Assembly (NCBI RefSeq): GCF_013004595.1
Contig: NZ_JABEMC010000002.1
Span: 248,001-312,000 of the forward strand
DNA length: 64,000 bases
Direction of reading: 5' to 3'
From: Brevibacterium luteolum
GTDB lineage: Bacteria > Actinomycetota > Actinomycetes > Actinomycetales > Brevibacteriaceae
Part shown: positions 60,874 through 64,000 of the stretch, piece after piece
Numbering within the stretch: position 1 is the first letter of the stretch
Layout of the letters: the number at the start of each line of letters is the position of its first letter
Notes under the pieces: generated by a model
Told to the model about the DNA's origin: nothing
The model's database searches: none
What the model saw: only the letters and a program-made list of their open reading frames with translations
Made by a program: the position numbers and the translations under genes

Positions 60874-60891
60874 CTGACGCATGCGCGCGGT

Positions 60892-61167
60892 CTACTTCAG
60901 GACTGGGAAGGACTTCTGGTCGCGGTCGTCCTTGCGGGTGCTGATCCAGTTGAGCAGTGCGGTCACGCCGAAGACGACGAGGAACGTGATGACGGTGTAG
61001 AGGCCGACGAGACCGATCGCCTTGAGGCTGGACCACGCGGCGGTGAAGAAGATCGTCGAGATGAGGACGATGCCAGCGGCGACGACGCCGAACATGAACG
61101 AGTCCTTGTAGCTCACGGTCGTGTTCGACGGGTATGCCGGGGAGTGGGAGTCCTGTTGATGAGCCAT
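60892..61167 (-). CDS. Small membrane protein (two helices)
   Basis: 91 residues from ATG 61167. A hydrophilic N-terminus (AHQQDSHSPAYPSNTTVSYK) is followed by helices about residues 26-45 and 50-75, then a charged C-terminus. The family is not one I can name; similar small proteins accompany cytochrome oxidase-type genes in actinobacteria, but no such gene is next to it. Start chosen over 61179 for length. Ends at the terminator at 60843-60873. Confidence 0.65.
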   Translation of the reverse strand: MAHQQDSHSPAYPSNTTVSYKDSFMFGVVAAGIVLISTIFFTAAWSSLKAIGLVGLYTVITFLVVFGVTALLNWISTRKDDRDQKSFPVLK

Positions 61168-61235
61168 AGTGCCCGCCATTCTACTCGGTGCGCCTGCGGC
61201 GGGCGAGGCCGGGCACAGCCTGGCACACTAGTGGC

Positions 61236-61850
61236 ATGACAGGACGAACACCCGCCAGCCCCGCAGCCTGGATGCGCAGCAGCGGCGTGCGCGCAGCAGC
61301 GGTGCTGAGCGCCGGTGTCTTCCTGCTCACCGGCTGCAGTCCCGACGGTGGGCTGCGCGTCGAAAGCCCCAGCGGCCAGCCGGTGCCCAGCGCCACCCGG
61401 CCGTCAGAGAACCTGCCTGTCGACGAGCCGTTCTCCGCCGATGAGATCCGGGAGGCCGCCGTCGATGACGCCGCACTGGCCGCCGACGCCGCGCATGCCC
61501 AGGTGCTCGAGACTCTGCTGTACTGCACCGACTGCCTGACCCTGGACGAACCGCTCATGGTCGGAGAGACGAAGTACCAGATCGCCCAGGTGACCACCCC
61601 GCGCGACGAACAGCGGTTCGCTGGCCTGGTGGTGGGCGATGAAGACGGCAGGCCTGCGGTCGAGCTCGTCGTCTCGGGCACAGACCTGACGCTTACCCCC
61701 GGGCAGGGCGGTACGCTCGTGGCCCAGGAGTCGCTGTATCGCGACGGCGACAAGCGCTGCTGTCCCTCGGGCTGGTCGGTGCGCGTGTACCGGTATCATG
61801 ACGGCCGGTTCGAGGGCGGGCAGCGGATCAGCCGCGACGGCGGGGAGTGA
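61236..61850 (+). CDS. Putative lipoprotein of unknown function
   Basis: 204 residues from ATG 61236. Signal with lipobox FLLTGCS, then a Pro/Ser linker and an alpha/beta mixed domain. Four Cys (LYCTDCLTL and DKRCCPSG) could form disulfides or bind metal. Followed after 101 nt by the response regulator gene, so it may belong to the same signalling unit. No family I recognise. Confidence 0.6.
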   Translation: MTGRTPASPAAWMRSSGVRAAAVLSAGVFLLTGCSPDGGLRVESPSGQPVPSATRPSENLPVDEPFSADEIREAAVDDAALAADAAHAQVLETLLYCTDCLTLDEPLMVGETKYQIAQVTTPRDEQRFAGLVVGDEDGRPAVELVVSGTDLTLTPGQGGTLVAQESLYRDGDKRCCPSGWSVRVYRYHDGRFEGGQRISRDGGE

Positions 61851-61951
61851 TTCATCCCCGCGTCAGAGCCGCAGCCGGTGGCGCGCCCCGTTAAGCTGTA
61901 TGTCACACCCCTTCAGTACCGCGACTCATGTGCAGCGAAACGAGGTCCCTC

Positions 61952-62866
61952 ATGCATATCGTGCTGGTCGAAGATGATGAGGTCATTCGCGAGACCACAC
62001 AGATCTCCCTGGAGCGCTTCGGCTACACCGTCAGCGCGTTCGAAGACGGCCGCGACGGCTACGAGTTCGTCGCCTCCCACGGAGCTGACGTGGTACTGCT
62101 CGACCTCATGCTGCCGACGATGAACGGCGCCTCGATCTGCCGGGCGATCCGCGAGAAGTCGACCGTTCCCGTCATCATCATCTCCGCCCGCTCTGAGCCG
62201 ATCGATATCGTCCAGTCTCTTGAGGCCGGCGCCGACGACTACCTCGTCAAGCCTTTCGACATGCAGGTCCTCAACGCCCGCATTCGCGCCGTGGTGCGCC
62301 GGTTCATCACCGCCGGCAACGAGCCGATGGGCTTCTCGCCCGACGAGATCGGCCCGCCAGCTGAGAAGACCGGCAGCGACGCCGGCACGACCGTCGGCCT
62401 CGACGGGATTCCCGAGGTGCTCGGTCCCTCCCCGGGACTGTCGAACCCGGGTTCGCATAACGCCACCTCCGAATCCTCCCCAGCGTCGGTCGCCGCACCT
62501 GCCGTCCCGACCGCTCCCATCGGGCCCCGCGCGGGCCAGGCGACCCCTGCCTCGGGAACGGATGCCGCCGACCGCGGGCACTACCGCACGCGGCTGGGTT
62601 CGCTCGTGCTCGACAGCGCACGGCTGACAGTGCTCGTCGATGACAAGGAGGTGCATCTGACGCCGACCGAGCTGCGGGTGCTGCTCTTGCTGACCGAGGA
62701 GCCGGGGCATGTGTACTCGCGGGAGAAGATCGCCTACACCGTGTGGGGATACGAGTGGGCCGGTGACTCGCGAGTTGTGGATGTCCACATCCAGCGGCTG
62801 CGCAAGAAGATCGGCGCACGGATGATCGAGACGGTGCGCGGCTTCGGCTACAGGTTCGCCGGGTAG
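61952..62866 (+). CDS. OmpR-family response regulator with long linker
   Basis: 304 residues from ATG 61952 (AACGAGGTCCCTC upstream). Receiver: VEDDEV, DVVLLDLMLPTMNG (phospho-Asp) and DYLVKPFDMQ. Winged helix: LTPTELRVLLLLTE ... VVDVHIQRLRKKIG ... RGFGYRFAG. Between them lies a ~75-residue Pro/Ala/Ser-rich linker (about residues 130-205) with a one-mismatch copy of the dispersed word at 62547-62561. This is longer than the usual 10-20 residue linker. The partner kinase starts 8 bases after the stop. Confidence 0.92.
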   Translation: MHIVLVEDDEVIRETTQISLERFGYTVSAFEDGRDGYEFVASHGADVVLLDLMLPTMNGASICRAIREKSTVPVIIISARSEPIDIVQSLEAGADDYLVKPFDMQVLNARIRAVVRRFITAGNEPMGFSPDEIGPPAEKTGSDAGTTVGLDGIPEVLGPSPGLSNPGSHNATSESSPASVAAPAVPTAPIGPRAGQATPASGTDAADRGHYRTRLGSLVLDSARLTVLVDDKEVHLTPTELRVLLLLTEEPGHVYSREKIAYTVWGYEWAGDSRVVDVHIQRLRKKIGARMIETVRGFGYRFAG

Positions 62867-62874
62867 GGGCGCGC

Positions 62875-64000
62875 GTGTCCCTCAGGTGGAAGATCGTCCT
62901 CCTCATCGTCGTCTCCGTCATCATCGCGGTGCTGTCCTGCGGCGTGGTCGTGCGGCAGTCCGCGGCGGCTGCCGAGGACGACCGGATGCGACAGCGGGTC
63001 TCCGACCAGCTCGAAGACGCGATCTCGATCTACTCCGACACCGGTGTGCTGACCCTCAACGCCACCGTCGACGACCCCGAGCTTCCCGATGAGGCGCAGA
63101 CTGCCGCCCGCAAGGGCGAAAGCGTTACGATCCGCTCGACGGTCGACTGGCAGGAGACGATGTGGGCGGCCGCGCCGATCCAGGTCGGATCGCACACTGC
63201 GGTCATATCCGTGCGCAACTCGACGGAGGAGTCACAGAACCTGCTCAACGAGATCGACCGGGCGATCCTGCTCGGGATGATCGGCGCAGCCGTCGTCATC
63301 GGCGGCATCGGTTCGCTGGCTGCCGGGCAGATCTCCAGGCGCCTGACGCTCGGCGCGCAGGCGGCCCGCAAGATCGCCGGCGGGGACACCTCGGTGCGGA
63401 TCTCGGACGTCATCGAGGCTGGTGATGATGAGGTCGCCGCCTTCGCTGAAGCTGCCGACACCGCCGTGTCACGGCTGGTCGAACGACTGGACTCCGAACA
63501 GCGATTCACCGCTGACCTCGCACATGAGATGCGCACGCCGCTCACCGGTCTGGTGAATGCGGCGAACCTGCTGGAGGAGGATTCCCGTCCTGCTGAACTC
63601 GTCAAGGAGCGGGTGAGCCGGCTGCAGGTGCTCGTCGAGGACCTGCTGGAGGTCTCGCGCTTGGATGCGGGGCGGGCGACCCCGTCGATTGCGCCGATGA
63701 ACGTCGACAACTCCATCCGCTCGCTCGTCTCGACGCTGCAGGGCTCCGGTGCTCTGACCGGCCAGGAGATCGAGGTGGTCTGCGATTCCGACGGGCGGAC
63801 GGTGATGACCGATCAGCGGCGCTTCGAACGCATCATCACCAACCTCATCGTCAACTCCGTGCGTCACGGCACGGCGCCGATCGTGGTGCGGACGACCCCA
63901 AGCTCGGTCATCGTCAGCGATGCCGGATCCGGGTACCCGGCCGATATCCTCGCCTCGGGCCCGACCCGGTTCGTCTCCTCCGGTGGCGGCGGCATGGGCT
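62875..64000 (+). CDS. Sensor histidine kinase (partial, cut off by window end)
   Basis: 375 residues present, from GTG 62875. One helix near residues 8-25, an extracellular loop of ~105 residues, a second helix near 138-158, then HAMP (SRRLTLGAQAARKIAGGDTS), HisKA H-box LAHEMRTPLTGL and the N-box NLIVNSVRHG. G-box text DAGSGYP follows. Two-helix topology with a periplasmic sensor, typical of EnvZ-like kinases. The end of the ATPase domain is outside the window. Probably partner of the regulator just upstream. Confidence 0.9.
   Translation, partial: MSLRWKIVLLIVVSVIIAVLSCGVVVRQSAAAAEDDRMRQRVSDQLEDAISIYSDTGVLTLNATVDDPELPDEAQTAARKGESVTIRSTVDWQETMWAAAPIQVGSHTAVISVRNSTEESQNLLNEIDRAILLGMIGAAVVIGGIGSLAAGQISRRLTLGAQAARKIAGGDTSVRISDVIEAGDDEVAAFAEAADTAVSRLVERLDSEQRFTADLAHEMRTPLTGLVNAANLLEEDSRPAELVKERVSRLQVLVEDLLEVSRLDAGRATPSIAPMNVDNSIRSLVSTLQGSGALTGQEIEVVCDSDGRTVMTDQRRFERIITNLIVNSVRHGTAPIVVRTTPSSVIVSDAGSGYPADILASGPTRFVSSGGGGMG

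Noticed and set aside
1..64000. tRNA, rRNA, insertion sequences, prophage or integrase genes
   Set aside because: No cloverleaf pattern, transposase or integrase motif was recognised while reading. A covariance-model scan would be needed to exclude a missed tRNA.

Overview
The window is about 64 kb of high-GC chromosomal DNA. Genes are dense, bacterial and often coupled by ATGA or TGATG overlaps. Gene content (MrpABCDEFG antiporter, CsoR-type copper repressor, Tat-dependent DyP peroxidase, NHL/thioredoxin protein, LPXTG-type surface protein, Cys-free small ribosomal proteins, a phosphatidylcholine synthase) suggests a Gram-positive actinobacterium. Brevibacterium or a close Micrococcales relative is my best guess, inferred from gene style and not from a search. 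No rRNA, tRNA, CRISPR array, prophage or insertion sequence was recognised.

Layout. 1-4.5 kb: end of an M20 peptidase, a membrane protein, aroD, then an operon on the minus strand of membrane protein, PCu(A)C copper chaperone and DyP peroxidase. 4.9-8.2 kb: ProVWX-type osmoprotectant importer closed by a 15-bp hairpin. 8.4-9.5 kb: a degenerate CobW-like protein followed by a Cys-free L36, probably a zinc-sparing pair. 10-13 kb: CorA, a membrane protein and phosphatidylcholine synthase. 13-16 kb: S9 peptidase and HpcH/HpaI aldolase. 16-19 kb: lipoprotein and a two-component system. 19-25.6 kb: complete mrp antiporter operon with fused MrpA/B. 25.7-31.4 kb: unknown protein, dcd, then a three-gene surface cluster (LPXTG protein, ABC/TOBE protein lacking catalytic motifs, anchored protein). 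31.5-37.5 kb: NHL/thioredoxin protein, YggS, a 27-bp minisatellite, 3-hydroxyacid dehydrogenases and an MFS carrier. 37.6-42 kb: CopD/CtaG fusion, nitrilase-family hydrolase, HU and rpsN-rpmG-rpmB. 42-47 kb: SPOR-like membrane protein and a branched-chain-type 2-oxoacid dehydrogenase (E1a, E1b, E2). 47.4-50 kb: a tightly coupled WXG-like / EspG-like / alpha-beta hydrolase operon. 50-58 kb: purB, CPA2 antiporter, FAD lactone oxidase, alanine-racemase-fold protein and aldehyde dehydrogenase. 58-60.8 kb: csoR-copZ-copA with a readable operator and an apparently leaderless promoter. 61-64 kb: lipoprotein and a second two-component system, the kinase cut off by the window end.

Two themes recur. 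One is copper handling (DyP/PCu(A)C operon, CtaG/CopD fusion, csoR-copZ-copA). The other is cation and osmotic balance (Mrp, CPA2, CorA, ProVWX).

The most unexpected signal is not a gene. A 15-base word, CCGCCTCGGGNNCGG, occurs 12 times exactly and at least 4 more times with one mismatch, on both strands. It lies inside variable protein linkers, in intergenic DNA, and in or across the loop of two terminator-like hairpins. From base composition I would expect about 0.05 copies. It looks like a dispersed functional DNA or RNA element that I cannot match to anything I know.
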